Part shown: positions 49,393-57,676 of the stretch, in pieces | Layout: each line of letters begins with the position of its first letter | How positions within the stretch are numbered: the first letter of the stretch is position 1 | Program-made: the position numbers and the translations under genes | Notes under the pieces: generated by a model | Database searches by the model: none | Told to the model about the DNA's origin: nothing | The model's input: the letters and a program-made list of their open reading frames with translations, nothing else | NCBI GenBank assembly: GCA_963800475.1 | Contig: CAWDAZ010000001.1 | Location: 744,001 to 808,000 of the forward strand | Origin: Palsa-465 sp963800475 | Lineage (GTDB): Bacteria; Actinomycetota; Thermoleophilia; Solirubrobacterales; Solirubrobacteraceae | Length of the DNA: 64,000 nucleotides | Reading direction: 5' to 3'

Positions 49393-49481
49393 GGCCACGG
49401 CTCCACGCGCGGTCCGCACCAGCGTCCACTGGCAGCGGTCCAGGTCAAGCGACCCCAGATGGCTGCGCGGCGCTGCGGGTT

Positions 49482-49901
49482 TCAGCTGCGCGTCTTGACC
49501 GCCGCTTGGATTGCGTCGACGATCTCGGAGAGCCTGCTCCCGACGGGAAAGACTCTGAATCCGAGTTGCTCAAGTGGCTCAACACTGGGACCCGAGATCG
49601 TGCCGCCCACCAGGAGCAAGATGTCGTCCATCCCGGCCTCCCTGAGACCGTCTGCGAGCTTCTGGCAGTAGCTCAAGTGAGTTCCGGACAGCACCGAGAG
49701 CCCCACGACATCGACGTCCTCCTGCACCGCGGTCGCGACGATGTTCGCCATCCGCTGATGACGGCCCGTGTAGATGACTTCCATCCCCGCATCGACGAGA
49801 CCCTTCACGAGGACCTTTGCGCCGCGGTCATGCCCATCCAAGCCGGGCTTTGCGATTAGCACCCGGATCCGCCGCGGCTCGTTCATCGGTTGCTTGACCA
49901 T
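49482..49901 (-). CDS. Cobalamin-binding small subunit of an acyl-CoA mutase
   Basis: A 139-residue B12-binding domain. The motif that ligates cobalt through His24 is LDGHDRGAK; the later SVLSGTH and GGTISG blocks hold the nucleotide tail. The size and sequence match the stand-alone small subunits of methylmalonyl-, isobutyryl- and hydroxyisobutyryl-CoA mutases. Its partner is the 540-residue subunit at 51588, which lacks this domain. The two are divergently transcribed instead of in one operon. ATG 49886 is an alternative start that removes five residues. Confidence 0.92.
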   Translation of the reverse strand: MVKQPMNEPRRIRVLIAKPGLDGHDRGAKVLVKGLVDAGMEVIYTGRHQRMANIVATAVQEDVDVVGLSVLSGTHLSYCQKLADGLREAGMDDILLLVGGTISGPSVEPLEQLGFRVFPVGSRLSEIVDAIQAAVKTRS

Positions 49902-49933
49902 ATCACTTTCCTACACATGACGGAAAAAAACGC

Positions 49934-49939
49934 TATAGT
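49934..49939 (+). promoter_or_regulatory. -10 box in the divergent promoter region of the mutase operon
   Basis: TATAGT lies 12 bases before ATG 49952. The AT-rich tract upstream (GGAAAAAAACG) stands out. No clear -35 is visible. Confidence 0.4.
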
Positions 49940-49951
49940 CGCCAATGCCTT

Positions 49952-50701
49952 ATGCCTCCCGTCTACTCTGTCTCGAGAGCCCTTGTGACAGGTGCCGGTC
50001 GTGGTATCGGCGCCGCAATCGCACTGCGACTCGCTCGCGAGGGGCTGGATGTTGCGGTGGTCGATCTCGACGAGAAGACCGCGCGCGAAACGAGCAAGAG
50101 GATCGGCGCAGCGACCGGCCGCGAGGCCGTCAGCCGCCGCTGTGATGTCAGCGACCGCGAAGAGGTCGCGGCCGTGATCGCGTCGTGCGCGGAGGAGCTC
50201 GGGGGCCTTGACACGCTCGTAACGAATGCGGGCATCGCGCGCGACAGCTTCGGGCACAAGATGTCCGACGATGCCTGGGACGAGGTCCTAGCAGTCCAAC
50301 TCACGGGCACCTTTGTCTGCTATCGCGCGGCGGCGCCGTATCTGCGAGCGAACGGTCCGGGTCGAATGGTCACGATCTCGTCAATCTCGGCGGCGATGGG
50401 CAACCTGGGACAGGCAAACTACACCGCCGCCAAGGGCGGCATCCTGTCGCTGACCAAAACGCTCGCGCGCGAACTTGCGCGGAGCGGAACGACAGTCAAC
50501 TGCGTTCGCCCGGGGTTCATCGACACGCCGATGACCGCCGCTCTGGAAAAAGACGCGCGCGATCACCTCCTGAAAAACATCCCGTTGCAGCGCGCGGGGC
50601 AACCCGAGGACGTCGCCGGCGCTGTCGCATTCCTGTGTAGCGACGACGCGGCATTCATGACGGGAGCGGTCCTAGATGTCAACGGCGGCGACTACATGTA
50701 G
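49952..50701 (+). CDS. SDR, probable 3-hydroxyacyl-CoA dehydrogenase / FabG-like
   Basis: A 249-residue SDR: VTGAGRGIGAAIALRL, DTLVTNAGIARDSFGHKM, TISSISAAMGNLGQANYTAAKGG with Ser, Tyr and Lys, and C-terminal MTGAVLDVNGGDYM. NADP use is suggested by an acidic DLDE after the second strand being weak evidence for NAD instead. It opens the mutase operon, followed 30 bases later by the hydratase-like gene, so reduction or oxidation of a 3-hydroxyacyl-CoA is the likely role. Confidence 0.85.
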   Translation: MPPVYSVSRALVTGAGRGIGAAIALRLAREGLDVAVVDLDEKTARETSKRIGAATGREAVSRRCDVSDREEVAAVIASCAEELGGLDTLVTNAGIARDSFGHKMSDDAWDEVLAVQLTGTFVCYRAAAPYLRANGPGRMVTISSISAAMGNLGQANYTAAKGGILSLTKTLARELARSGTTVNCVRPGFIDTPMTAALEKDARDHLLKNIPLQRAGQPEDVAGAVAFLCSDDAAFMTGAVLDVNGGDYM

Positions 50702-50731
50702 GCCGCGAACTGCGACCGAGGATTCGAGCAC

Positions 50732-51598
50732 ATGCCCCTGAACACCGCTGTCATCGAGCGCACCTACGGCCCCGAGACCTTTGTTGTCAGCGGCGAGCAA
50801 GTGAACCTGTACAAAGCGGCGACGCAGGATCCTTCGGCGAAAGCCTCCGCGTCGTCCGAGTTCGTGCCTGCGCCGTTCGCGTTCCTGCCGTGCTGGCCCA
50901 TCATCCAACAGGCTCTCGCCGACCCGGATCTCGGCAACGCGCCCGGTCAGATCATCCACGGCGAGCAGACAATGGAGTTCGAGCGCAACCTCCGACTCGG
51001 TGACGTCCTGGCGACGACGGGGACGGTGACACGCATAGAGCCGAAGGGACGAAACGAGCTGTACGTACTGACGCTCGAGTCCCGGGATGCCGAGACGGGC
51101 GGACTCGTCGTTCGCCAGGACAACATCTGCATGTCGCTGGGTTCGGGCCCGGGCGACACCCAGCCACGAGTCAAGCGCAGCAGCGGTGGTTCCCGACCAG
51201 AGCAGCCAGATCCGATGCGCACCCGCGCCGTCCGGCTGCCGGAGAACATCACCCGGCTCTACGCAGACGCGAGCGGTGATCACAGCGCTGTGCATCTCGA
51301 TAATGAGGCTGCAGTGGCACTCGGTTTCCCGGGCGTGATTGTCCACGGCATGTGCTTGCTCGCGATCGCCCTGAGCGGCGTCGTTCAGCCAGAAGCTGAG
51401 TCCCCACTTCGGTCTGTGAAACGGCTGCGCGTCCGCTTCTCAAGCCCAATCCAACCGGGTGCGGAGTTGACGAGCAGATACTGGGACGGGGAAGCTGTGT
51501 GTGAGTTTGATGCGGTTGGCGCGGACGGTCGCCGCGTGCTGAGCGGCGGCCGAGTCGAGTTCGCTGAACCCGGACGAGGAGCAGGCAATGGCAATTGA
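50732..51598 (+). CDS. Double-hotdog MaoC-type enoyl-CoA hydratase
   Basis: A 288-residue fusion of two hotdog domains. The N-terminal half is MaoC_dehydrat_N-like (residues 5-145, with IIHGEQTMEFERNLRLGD). The C-terminal half (155-285) has the hydratase-2 motif YADASGDHSAVHLDNEAA with the catalytic Asp-His, and FPGVIVHGMCLLA. It would add water to an enoyl-CoA. It shares 11 bases with the mutase gene, so both are co-translated. Substrate chain not known. Confidence 0.87.
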   Translation: MPLNTAVIERTYGPETFVVSGEQVNLYKAATQDPSAKASASSEFVPAPFAFLPCWPIIQQALADPDLGNAPGQIIHGEQTMEFERNLRLGDVLATTGTVTRIEPKGRNELYVLTLESRDAETGGLVVRQDNICMSLGSGPGDTQPRVKRSSGGSRPEQPDPMRTRAVRLPENITRLYADASGDHSAVHLDNEAAVALGFPGVIVHGMCLLAIALSGVVQPEAESPLRSVKRLRVRFSSPIQPGAELTSRYWDGEAVCEFDAVGADGRRVLSGGRVEFAEPGRGAGNGN

Positions 51599-53210
51599 TC
51601 ACAAGCGGGGGATCCGCCACGTCGAAACAACCTCCGGGGTGGAGATCAAGCCTCTCTACGGCCCTGAGGATGTAGCCGGTATCGACTTCGACACCGACGT
51701 GGGCCAGCCGGGGGAATATCCGTTCACACGGGGCCCCTACCCCTACATGTATCGCCAGAAGCTCTGGACGATGCGCCAGTACACCGGGTTTGGCACGGTC
51801 ATCGAGACCAATCGGTGGAATCGGCGGCTGCTCGAGGAGGAAGGCGTCAACGGTCTTTCAATCGCCCTCGATCTGCCCACCCAGATGGGCTTTGACTCCG
51901 ACGACGAGGAGTTCGCGCCCGAGGTCGGGCGCGTCGGAGTTGCCGTCGACTCGCTCGCCGATTTTGAGGCGCTATTCGACGGCATTCCGCTGGGCGAGAT
52001 CTCCTGCTCGTTCACGATCAACGCGCCGGCGTTCTTGTTTCTCGCCCTTTACCAAGTAACCGGCGAAAAGCAAGGTGTACCGGCCGAACGGCTTCGACCG
52101 ATCGTGCAGAACGACATCCTCAAGGAGTACTTCGCCCGCGGAGCGTGCGTATTTCCGGTCGAGCCAAGTCTGCGCCTCGTCGCCGACACGTTCGAGCACT
52201 GCTCGCACGTAATGCCGAGGGCGAACCCGATCTCCGTCTGCAGCTACCACATCCGCGACTCGGGGGCGACGGCGGTGCAGGAGATGGCCTTCGCGATCTC
52301 CGATGCGCTCGAATATGTCGATCGTGCGCTCGCGAAGGGGTTATTGATCGACGAATTCGCACCGCGCATCTCCTGGAACATCGGAGCCTTCATGAACCTC
52401 TTCGAGGAGGTGGCCAAGTACCGGGCGTCTCGACGTATCTGGGCGAGGCTCATGCGCGAGCGCTACGGGGCACAGGACGAGCGCTCGTGGCGCTTTCTCT
52501 GGTTCGCGGGCACGTGCGGCTCGACCTTCAGCCACCGTCAGCCGCTCAACAACATCGTGCGGGGTACCGTGGAAACGCTCGCCCTGGCACTGGGCGGCGT
52601 CCAAAGCCTGACGGTCAACACCTGGCAGGAGGCGTACGACATTCCCGACCAGGCCGCGATGATCACGGCGCTACGCACACAACAGGTCGTCGCCTATGAG
52701 TCGGGCGTGGCCGACACCGTGGATCCCCTGGCCGGCTCGTACTACGTGGAAGCGCTGACCGACGAGATGGAGCGGCGCATCCTCGAGCTGATGGACCAGA
52801 TCAAGGCGATGGGCGGGATGGCTGCCGCCATCGAGAGCGGCTGGGTGGCACGCGAGGTCGTGAACTCGGCCTACGAACATCAGCGCGCGGTCGAGAACGG
52901 TGAGCGACTCGTGGTTGGTGAAAACATTTTCGAAATGGACGACGAAGTCGCGCCAACCTCTCTCTACGAGCCGTCGGCCTCTGCGCGACAGGAGCAGATC
53001 GAACGCCTCGAGCGTGTTCGACAAGAGCGCGACTCAGGGGCCGTCGCAGCGGCGCTCGGAGGGTTGGCGAAGGCGGCCGCCGATCCGCAGCAGAACATCA
53101 TGCCCGCGACGATCGAGTGTGTGCGCGCCTACGCCACGGTCGGCGAGATTTTTGATGTCTTGCGGGCCGAGTTCGGGGCGTATGACGAGCCGCTGGGGAT
53201 CTTCGCGTGA
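51588..53210 (+). CDS. Acyl-CoA mutase large subunit, methylmalonyl-CoA mutase family (no B12 domain)
   Basis: A 540-residue TIM-barrel subunit that rearranges the carbon skeleton of an acyl-CoA with adenosylcobalamin. Compared by eye with P. shermanii methylmalonyl-CoA mutase: the substrate-lid Tyr89 matches Tyr65 (TMRQYTGFGT), the carboxylate-binding Arg207 matches Arg184 (KEYFARGACVFP), and Tyr243/His244 match Tyr220/His221 (SYHIRDSG). Isobutyryl- and hydroxyisobutyryl-CoA mutases have other residues at the first two sites. So a dicarboxylic acyl-CoA such as methylmalonyl- or ethylmalonyl-CoA is likely. The B12 domain is encoded separately at 49482-49901. Confidence 0.9.
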   Translation: MAIDHKRGIRHVETTSGVEIKPLYGPEDVAGIDFDTDVGQPGEYPFTRGPYPYMYRQKLWTMRQYTGFGTVIETNRWNRRLLEEEGVNGLSIALDLPTQMGFDSDDEEFAPEVGRVGVAVDSLADFEALFDGIPLGEISCSFTINAPAFLFLALYQVTGEKQGVPAERLRPIVQNDILKEYFARGACVFPVEPSLRLVADTFEHCSHVMPRANPISVCSYHIRDSGATAVQEMAFAISDALEYVDRALAKGLLIDEFAPRISWNIGAFMNLFEEVAKYRASRRIWARLMRERYGAQDERSWRFLWFAGTCGSTFSHRQPLNNIVRGTVETLALALGGVQSLTVNTWQEAYDIPDQAAMITALRTQQVVAYESGVADTVDPLAGSYYVEALTDEMERRILELMDQIKAMGGMAAAIESGWVAREVVNSAYEHQRAVENGERLVVGENIFEMDDEVAPTSLYEPSASARQEQIERLERVRQERDSGAVAAALGGLAKAAADPQQNIMPATIECVRAYATVGEIFDVLRAEFGAYDEPLGIFA

Positions 53211-54385
53211 ACGATGCCACAGGGGTAGAGATCCCGCGCATGACCGCGGAGGAGCTGGACGCGTTTCGAGAGGCCGTGCGGTCGTTCGTGGCGAAGGAGG
53301 TTTCACCGCGGGCCGAGGAGCTGGATCAGCATGGGGTATTCCCCAAGGAGCTGTTCGGACGCTTGGCCGATAACGGCTATCTCGGAGTCCGCTATCCGGA
53401 GAGCGTGGGCGGTCAGGGCGCCAACTTCACCGCCGCGTGCGTTCTGTTCGAGGAGCTGGCGTACGGGAGTCTCAGCCTTGCCGCGATCTGCGCCATGCAA
53501 GCGTTGATGGGGACACATTTCGTCCATGAGTTCGGCTCAAACGAACAGCACGAGGCCTACCTGCGCCCCGCACTCGCCGGCGAGAAGATCGCGGCGTTCG
53601 CCCTGACCGAGCCGGAAGCTGGATCGGACCTCGGCGCGATGAGGACGAGCGCGACGAAGATCGATGGCGGCTGGCGGCTGGACGGGTCCAAGACATGGAT
53701 CACCAACGCCCCGGTCGCTGACTTCATTACGGTGGGCGCCCGCACGGAGCCTGGTGCGGGCATGCGCGGGCTGTCGCTATTCCTCGTCGACGCATCCAAC
53801 CCGGGATTCTCGGTGGGCCGCCCAATCGAGAAACTTGGAGTGCGATCCTCACTGACATCCGAAGTCCGCTTCGACGAGTGCCTACTGGACGATTCGGCGC
53901 TCCTCGGAACCGCAGGTGATGCATCACGCCAGCTGGGATCGCTGCTCGCACGGATCCGAACGATGACCGGCGCGCTCGGTGTCGGCTTGGCGCGCCGGGC
54001 GCTCGACGACTCCGCGCGCTACGCGGCCGAACGGCACGCGTTTGGGCGGCCGATCGCTCAGTTCCAGGCGATTCAGGAGAAGCTCGCCGAGATGGCGACC
54101 GGGATTTACGCCAGCGAGCTGATGGTGTACGACGTCGCGCGCAGGACAGACCTCGGGGAGGATGTGCGTGACCAGGCAGCGATGGCAAAGCTGTTCGCCA
54201 CCGAAACGTGCGCGACCACCGTCGACGAAACGACCCGCATCTTCGGGAGCTACGGGTTCGCGATGGAGTACGAGGCGCAGCGTTATTTCCGGGACGCGCG
54301 CTTTTTGCTCTCGGGCGGTGGTACCTCCGAGCTGTTGCGCGGAGTTATCGCCAAGCGCTTCACGACGGACCGGCAGTCCCGCTAA
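53207..54385 (+). CDS. Acyl-CoA dehydrogenase with atypical catalytic base
   Basis: A 392-residue flavoprotein. It has EELAYGSLSLAAICAMQ, FALTEPEAGSDLGAMRT, WITNAPVADF and the C-terminal RYFRDARFLLSGGGTSELLR. In the last block the usual catalytic Glu (as in YEGTSEI) is Gly, as in isovaleryl-CoA dehydrogenase. But isovaleryl enzymes supply a Glu on helix G, and the matching stretch here (SLLARIRTMTGALGVG) has Ala. So neither known base is seen. Alignment is by eye. The GTG start overlaps the mutase stop. Confidence 0.85.
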   Translation: MNDATGVEIPRMTAEELDAFREAVRSFVAKEVSPRAEELDQHGVFPKELFGRLADNGYLGVRYPESVGGQGANFTAACVLFEELAYGSLSLAAICAMQALMGTHFVHEFGSNEQHEAYLRPALAGEKIAAFALTEPEAGSDLGAMRTSATKIDGGWRLDGSKTWITNAPVADFITVGARTEPGAGMRGLSLFLVDASNPGFSVGRPIEKLGVRSSLTSEVRFDECLLDDSALLGTAGDASRQLGSLLARIRTMTGALGVGLARRALDDSARYAAERHAFGRPIAQFQAIQEKLAEMATGIYASELMVYDVARRTDLGEDVRDQAAMAKLFATETCATTVDETTRIFGSYGFAMEYEAQRYFRDARFLLSGGGTSELLRGVIAKRFTTDRQSR

Positions 54386-54399
54386 CGACCGTGGGATCC

Positions 54400-55578
54400 A
54401 TGTTGAAGAGCGTTCGCGTCGTGGATCTGTCGCGCATGCTCGCGGGCCCGTATGGCTCGATGGCGCTCGCCGACCTCGGGGCCGAAGTCGTCAAGATCGA
54501 GGCGCCCAATGGCGGCGATCCCATCCGTAGGATGGGCCCGCCATTCATCGACGGCGAAAGCCCGTACTTCCTCGGCATCAACCGCAACAAACAGAGCGTC
54601 ACGCTCGACCTGACCAAGCCCAGAGGTCGCGAGCTGTTTTTGGAACTCGTTGCCGTGTCAGACGTGGTCTATGACAACTTCCGACCCGGCGTGATGTCCC
54701 GCCTAGGGCTCGGAGTTGAACAGCTGCGGGACGCCAAGCCCGACATCATCACCTGTTCGGTCACGTCTTTCGGGCCGACCGGCCCTTACAGTCACCAACC
54801 GGCATTCGACCTGACGCTGCAAGCGATCGGCGGAGGCATGTCGATCACCGGGCCAAAAGGAGGTGATCCGGTGCGGATGGGACTCCCCGTCGCCGATCTC
54901 GCGGGGGGTATGTTCGCCGGAATCGCGATCTCCGCGGCTCTATTTCAGCGCGAGCGCACCGGCGAGGGGCAGAACATCGACATCTCGCTGCTCGACGTGC
55001 AGGTGTCAATGCTGACCTACGTGGCTCAGTACCACTTCGCAGACGGCAGAGTCCCAGGGCCGATGGGCACCGGGCACGAATCGGTGGTTCCCTACCAAGC
55101 GTTCGACACCGCGGACCGGAAAATCGTCGTCGCCGTCTTCGTCGACCGCTTTTGGCAGGGCCTATGCGACGTGATCGGGATTCCCGACTATGCGCCGCGT
55201 TTTCCGCGCGCGGTCGACCGCTTCGCCGCGCGGGACGAGATCATCGCGACTGTCGCTGAGCGGCTACTCGAGCGTACAGCCGACGAATGGATCCGCGATC
55301 TGTGGGCCGCTGGCGTGCCCTCGGCGCCAGTGCAAACGGTCGACCGAGTGGTCGAGGACCCCCAGGTCCTGCACCGGAACATGATCGTCGACACGGAGCC
55401 GCACCCCACGGTAGGTCGCTATCGCACGCTCGGCAACCCTGTGAAAGTGGACCGCGACGGCGACGACGTCTTCGCGCCGGCACCCCTGCTGGGAGCCGAC
55501 AACCACAAGATCCTGGTCGACCTCCTCGGACATTCAGACGCAGAGCTCGAGACGTGGCGGCAGGAAGGAATCGTGTGA
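54400..55578 (+). CDS. Class III (CaiB/BaiF) acyl-CoA transferase
   Basis: A 392-residue CoA-transferase. Family motifs are VVDLSRMLAGPYGSMALADLGAEVVKIE, FLGINRNKQSVTLDL, DNFRPGVMSRLGLG, and the catalytic Asp in GQNIDISLLDVQ. It moves CoA between carboxylic acids, so no ATP is needed for activation, and would start or end the mutase pathway. ATG 54400 is preferred; GTG 54391 is three codons earlier. It begins 14 bases after the dehydrogenase stop. Confidence 0.9.
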   Translation: MLKSVRVVDLSRMLAGPYGSMALADLGAEVVKIEAPNGGDPIRRMGPPFIDGESPYFLGINRNKQSVTLDLTKPRGRELFLELVAVSDVVYDNFRPGVMSRLGLGVEQLRDAKPDIITCSVTSFGPTGPYSHQPAFDLTLQAIGGGMSITGPKGGDPVRMGLPVADLAGGMFAGIAISAALFQRERTGEGQNIDISLLDVQVSMLTYVAQYHFADGRVPGPMGTGHESVVPYQAFDTADRKIVVAVFVDRFWQGLCDVIGIPDYAPRFPRAVDRFAARDEIIATVAERLLERTADEWIRDLWAAGVPSAPVQTVDRVVEDPQVLHRNMIVDTEPHPTVGRYRTLGNPVKVDRDGDDVFAPAPLLGADNHKILVDLLGHSDAELETWRQEGIV

Positions 55579-55594
55579 ATCGCATGGGGGAGAG

Positions 55595-57676
55595 ATGACC
55601 AAGCGCGGCGGTTACCGGGTTGCGTTCGACGTGGGTGGGACATTCACCGACCTCGTCCTCGAAACGCCAGAGGGAGAGATCGTCGCAGCCAAGACACTGA
55701 CTACATACCCAGACCCATCGGCCGCGTGTCTCGTTGGCCTCGACGCGATCATGGCAACCGCCTCCGCGAACTGGCGAGATGTCGACGAGGCGGTACACGG
55801 GACCACGCTCGGGTCAAACATCGTGATCGAACGCAAGGGTGTCGGGATAGCCGTCCTGACGACAGAAGGATTCGGGGACGTCCTGCACATCGGCCGACAG
55901 AAGCGCTATCAGATCTACGATCTCCAGCTGGACAAACCCGCTCCGCTCGTCGCGCGGCCAAACGTGCACGAAGTACGCGAGCGAGTACTTGCTGACGGCT
56001 CGCTCCACCGCCCGTTGGACGAAGAACACGTCCGCGGTCTCGCGGCCAAGCTGAAAGCGGCCGGGGTCACAAGTGTGGCAGTGAGCCTTTTACACAGTTA
56101 TGTAAACCCGGGCCACGAACAACGTATTGCCGAGATCTTCGCGGAGGAGGCACCGGAGATCACCGTATCGCTGTCATCGGATGTATCACCAAAGTTTCGG
56201 GAGTTCGAGCGGATCAGCACCACCGTTGCGAACGCGTACCTGATCCCGAGTGTCCGCAGCTACCTGGAACGCATGATGTCTGAGCTGGCCGAACGGGGCT
56301 TCACCGGCGAGCTTTTCATCATGCAATCCAGCGGTGGTCTAGCGAGAGCCGAGACGATGACGCAATTCCCCGTGCGGATGATCGAATCCGGGCCGGCGGC
56401 CGGAGCGCTCATGGCAGCACGGTACGGGGCCCTGGCTGACCATTCGAGGGTCGTTGCGTTTGACATGGGGGGCACAACCGCGAAGCTCGCCCTGGTTGTG
56501 GATGGAGCCCCAGAGATGGTGAGCCAGTTTGAGCTGCACAAGATCGGTCACGCGGCGGGCAGCGGCATCCCGATGAACGTACGGTCGCTCGACCTCACCG
56601 AGATCGGCTCCGGCGGAGGAAGCATCGCGCGCGTCTCGCTCGGCACCATTCAAGTCGGGCCCGACAGCGCTGGATCAGAGCCCGGGCCCGCGTGCTACGG
56701 ACGCGGTGGGACGGACCCGACCGTCACCGACGCGAACCTCGCTCTGGGCTACCTGAACCCGCAGCGGTTTGCTGGCGGAGAGATGGTGCTCGACGAGGCT
56801 GCGGCAACGCACGCGATCCGGACAAAGATCGCGGCGCCGCTCGGACTTACGGTCGAGGAAGCGGCTTGGGGCATACATCGCATGGTCAACCTGTCGATGG
56901 AGCTCGCGACGCGCGTCGTATCCATCGAGCGCGGTCATGATCCGCGCGGACTTGCGCTCGTTGCCACCGGGGGATCCGGCCCGGTCCACTGCTGTCGGCT
57001 CGCACGAGCGCTCGCGCTGCCGAAGGTCATCATTCCCTCCGCAGCAGGGGTCGCGTCGGCTCTCGGGATGCTCTCGGCGGACGTCAAGTTCGACATGGAC
57101 CGCACACACCTCAGCGATCTCAGCCACGAAGATGCGGCCACGATCGACGCGATCCTCGACGAAATGGTCGAGGAGGGATCGGAATACATGCTCGCCGCCA
57201 CGGGAGCGGCGCCGGTCCGGATCGAGCGGGAGGTCGAGCTGCGTTACCGCGGCCAGGGTTACGAGCTGAGCACGCCGATTCCTGACGGGCCACTGGCGGC
57301 CACGGGAGCTCTCGCACTTCTGCGGCAAAGCTTCGAGGACGAGTACGGCCGCCGCTATGGGTACTCGAATCCCTCCGGACAGCTCGAAGCGACCACCTGG
57401 AAAGTGGCCGTCTACGGGATGCGCCGACCGCTCGAGCTGCCCCGGTTTCCACCGGCAAACGGCGCAGCACCGAAAGCGGCCGCTGAGCGCAAAGCCTATT
57501 TCCCGGAGGCTGGCGGTTATGTGGATGTTCCCGTCTACGCGCGTGAGGCGCTCGGGGCGGGCGCAGGGATCGGCGGCCCGGCGATCGTGGAGGAATCGGG
57601 CTCGACGACCGTTCTCCCGCCGGGGACCCGGGCAATCATGGACGACTACGGCAACCTCCTGGTGGAGGTCTTATGA
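55595..57676 (+). CDS. hyuA: Hydantoinase/oxoprolinase subunit A
   Basis: A 693-residue ATP-dependent hydrolase of the HyuA family. The N-terminal actin-like ATPase signature is VAFDVGGTFTDLVL; further blocks are HGTTLGSNIVIERKG, MQSSGGLARAETM, FDMGGTTAKLALV, GPACYGRGGTDPTVTDANL and the C-terminal GGPAIVEESGSTTVLPPG. With HyuB it hydrolyses cyclic amides such as N-methylhydantoin or 5-oxoproline; some relatives carboxylate ketones. Ribosome binding site GGGGGAGAG. Its stop overlaps the hyuB ATG. Confidence 0.92.
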   Translation: MTKRGGYRVAFDVGGTFTDLVLETPEGEIVAAKTLTTYPDPSAACLVGLDAIMATASANWRDVDEAVHGTTLGSNIVIERKGVGIAVLTTEGFGDVLHIGRQKRYQIYDLQLDKPAPLVARPNVHEVRERVLADGSLHRPLDEEHVRGLAAKLKAAGVTSVAVSLLHSYVNPGHEQRIAEIFAEEAPEITVSLSSDVSPKFREFERISTTVANAYLIPSVRSYLERMMSELAERGFTGELFIMQSSGGLARAETMTQFPVRMIESGPAAGALMAARYGALADHSRVVAFDMGGTTAKLALVVDGAPEMVSQFELHKIGHAAGSGIPMNVRSLDLTEIGSGGGSIARVSLGTIQVGPDSAGSEPGPACYGRGGTDPTVTDANLALGYLNPQRFAGGEMVLDEAAATHAIRTKIAAPLGLTVEEAAWGIHRMVNLSMELATRVVSIERGHDPRGLALVATGGSGPVHCCRLARALALPKVIIPSAAGVASALGMLSADVKFDMDRTHLSDLSHEDAATIDAILDEMVEEGSEYMLAATGAAPVRIEREVELRYRGQGYELSTPIPDGPLAATGALALLRQSFEDEYGRRYGYSNPSGQLEATTWKVAVYGMRRPLELPRFPPANGAAPKAAAERKAYFPEAGGYVDVPVYAREALGAGAGIGGPAIVEESGSTTVLPPGTRAIMDDYGNLLVEVL

